Assembly (NCBI GenBank): GCA_963791885.1
Contig: CAWBUL010000004.1
Coordinates: 1,550,001-1,614,000, forward strand
DNA from: CAVSUZ01 sp963791885
Lineage (GTDB): Bacteria > Pseudomonadota > Alphaproteobacteria > Acetobacterales > Acetobacteraceae
Reading direction: 5' to 3'
Length of the DNA stretch: 64,000 nucleotides
The translations under genes were made by a program, and so were the position numbers. This document shows positions 63,172 to 64,000 of the stretch, piece by piece; within the stretch, counting starts at the first letter, position 1; the number at the start of each line of letters is the position of its first letter. Under the pieces are notes generated by a model. It saw nothing but the letters and a program-made list of their open reading frames with translations, was not told the origin of the DNA and did no database searches.

Positions 63172-64000
63172 TCTTCGTCTCTCGCGGCGGCCCATTCGGC
63201 CACGCGCGCCAATTGCGCAAAGTCGCTGCGGACGGGTGCGAGGCCCGGATGCGGCTGTGCCAGATAGGGCGTATCCGGATCGTCAAAGAGCGCAATCAGT
63301 TCCCGTAGTCTGTCCGCTGCCAGCCGCACGACATCGGCCACGCGCGCTGCATCTCGCTTGAACAACGTAAACACTTCGCCGGGCTCGGCCCGGCCCGTCA
63401 GTTTCCAGTACGCGAGTTCGTCCACGGTACCGTGCACATCGGCGAATGCGCCAGCCTCGGCCATGGCTGCCTCCAGCGGAAGCTGCGGCGCCCGGCCGTC
63501 TTCGACCTCGCCCTGCTTGGGCACACGTCCGGTCTTGTAATCCAGGATGCTGATGGTTCCATCGTGCCGGCGCTCGATGCGGTCGGCGCGACCTCTCAGC
63601 ACGAAATCCTTCGCCGGTTCCCACCGTCCCGACACCTCCGTCAGCAGCGCCTCCCACCCCCCATCCGCCCGTCGCTCCTGCTCGGTCGCAGCGACGAAGC
63701 CGGCGATCCGCTCCAGTCGGGGCGCCCACCACCGCATCAGTGCCGGACGCAGCCGTGCGGCGGCCAGAGCCGTCAGCATGGCCGTCCGCAGCCGATCTGC
63801 CGGATCGGCTGGCCAGCCGGCCGCAGCCTCCTGCAGGAAAATCTGCATGCCGTGATGCACCAGCTGTCCGTAATCCGCGGCGTCCGTATCCTCCTCGAGT
63901 TCATCGAGCGGCCGGAGTTTCAGCACATGGCGGGCGTGGATCGCATACGGATCGCGAATCCAGGTCTCGATCTCCGTAACGCTCAGCGTGCGCGGGCGCA
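63168..64000 (-). CDS. addB: Double-strand break repair protein AddB, C-terminal part (partial)
   Basis: The frame is open to the window edge, so the N-terminal helicase-like part lies outside. Visible residues start RPRTLSVTEIETWIRDPYAIHARHVLKLRPLDELEED, the PD-(D/E)XK nuclease domain entry, followed by DYGQLVHHGM, FVLRGRADRIERRHDGTISILDYKTGRVP (catalytic Asp and Lys) and LPLEAAMAEAGAF. Its stop overlaps the addA start. The FeS-cluster Cys residues expected in full AddB would need the missing part. Confidence 0.92.
   Translation of the reverse strand, partial: RPRTLSVTEIETWIRDPYAIHARHVLKLRPLDELEEDTDAADYGQLVHHGMQIFLQEAAAGWPADPADRLRTAMLTALAAARLRPALMRWWAPRLERIAGFVAATEQERRADGGWEALLTEVSGRWEPAKDFVLRGRADRIERRHDGTISILDYKTGRVPKQGEVEDGRAPQLPLEAAMAEAGAFADVHGTVDELAYWKLTGRAEPGEVFTLFKRDAARVADVVRLAADRLRELIALFDDPDTPYLAQPHPGLAPVRSDFAQLARVAEWAAARDEE

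Overview
High-GC alphaproteobacterial DNA. The gene families (Hint-domain surface protein with a TibC-like O-heptosyltransferase, DUF4167 next to prmC, addB-addA-trxA order, selenocysteine formate dehydrogenase) fit an aerobic or microaerobic member of the Acetobacteraceae/Rhodospirillales. This is inferred from family content only; no rRNA or tRNA gene was seen. 

Layout. 0-7.5 kb: 3' end of a lactonase-like beta-propeller, rsmB, an SGNH hydrolase, a three-domain phosphohydrolase-TPR-sulfotransferase protein translationally coupled to a PEP-CTERM protein, a monooxygenase-like protein and a YebC regulator, then a triple hairpin repeat. 7.7-13.4 kb: a divergent formate dehydrogenase locus whose catalytic subunit contains an in-frame UGA (selenocysteine) followed by a SECIS-like hairpin. 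13.4-20 kb: ku, a lipoprotein, a CopD-like protein, ParA and a racemase/MFS/VOC group. Two matched palindromes separate parA from the racemase. A small ORF lies behind a perfect FNR/FixK-type box. 20-28.6 kb: PPIase, secA, phosphatase, CDF transporter, a uracil-catabolism pair (DUF1688-upp) and a broken enolase-superfamily gene. 28.6-39.3 kb: amidase, FAD oxidoreductase, HAD hydrolase, ABC binding protein, macro-domain protein, DUF4167, prmC, tyrS and anmK. 39.3-46.9 kb: a metal-handling pair, a sulfatase/enolase/MFS cassette with damaged members, and DHA2-MFS/ArsR and Lrp/DUF6356 regulator-target pairs. 46.9-59.4 kb: an accessory zone with an IS21 element, sulfotransferase and M20 peptidase remnants, an MFS/NTF2 pair, the heptosyltransferase, an IS5 element with CTAG target duplication, and a large decayed Hint-domain surface protein. 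59.4-64 kb: trxA, addA and the 3' part of addB.

Gene integrity. Most core genes are intact. About ten frameshifts are visible: two in the 27.4 kb enolase-superfamily gene, one each in the amidase, tyrS, istB, the sulfotransferase remnant, the M20 remnant and the IS5 transposase, and two in the Hint gene. There is also one in-frame TAG. Three of the frameshifts coincide with an extra G that turns AGTAC into AGGTAC. Because tyrS is normally essential, at least part of this may be sequence error rather than gene decay.

Functional themes: formate oxidation linked to a membrane quinone reductase, uptake and catabolism cassettes for organic acids and sulfated or acidic sugars, cell-surface glycoprotein biogenesis, and DNA repair (AddAB, Ku).
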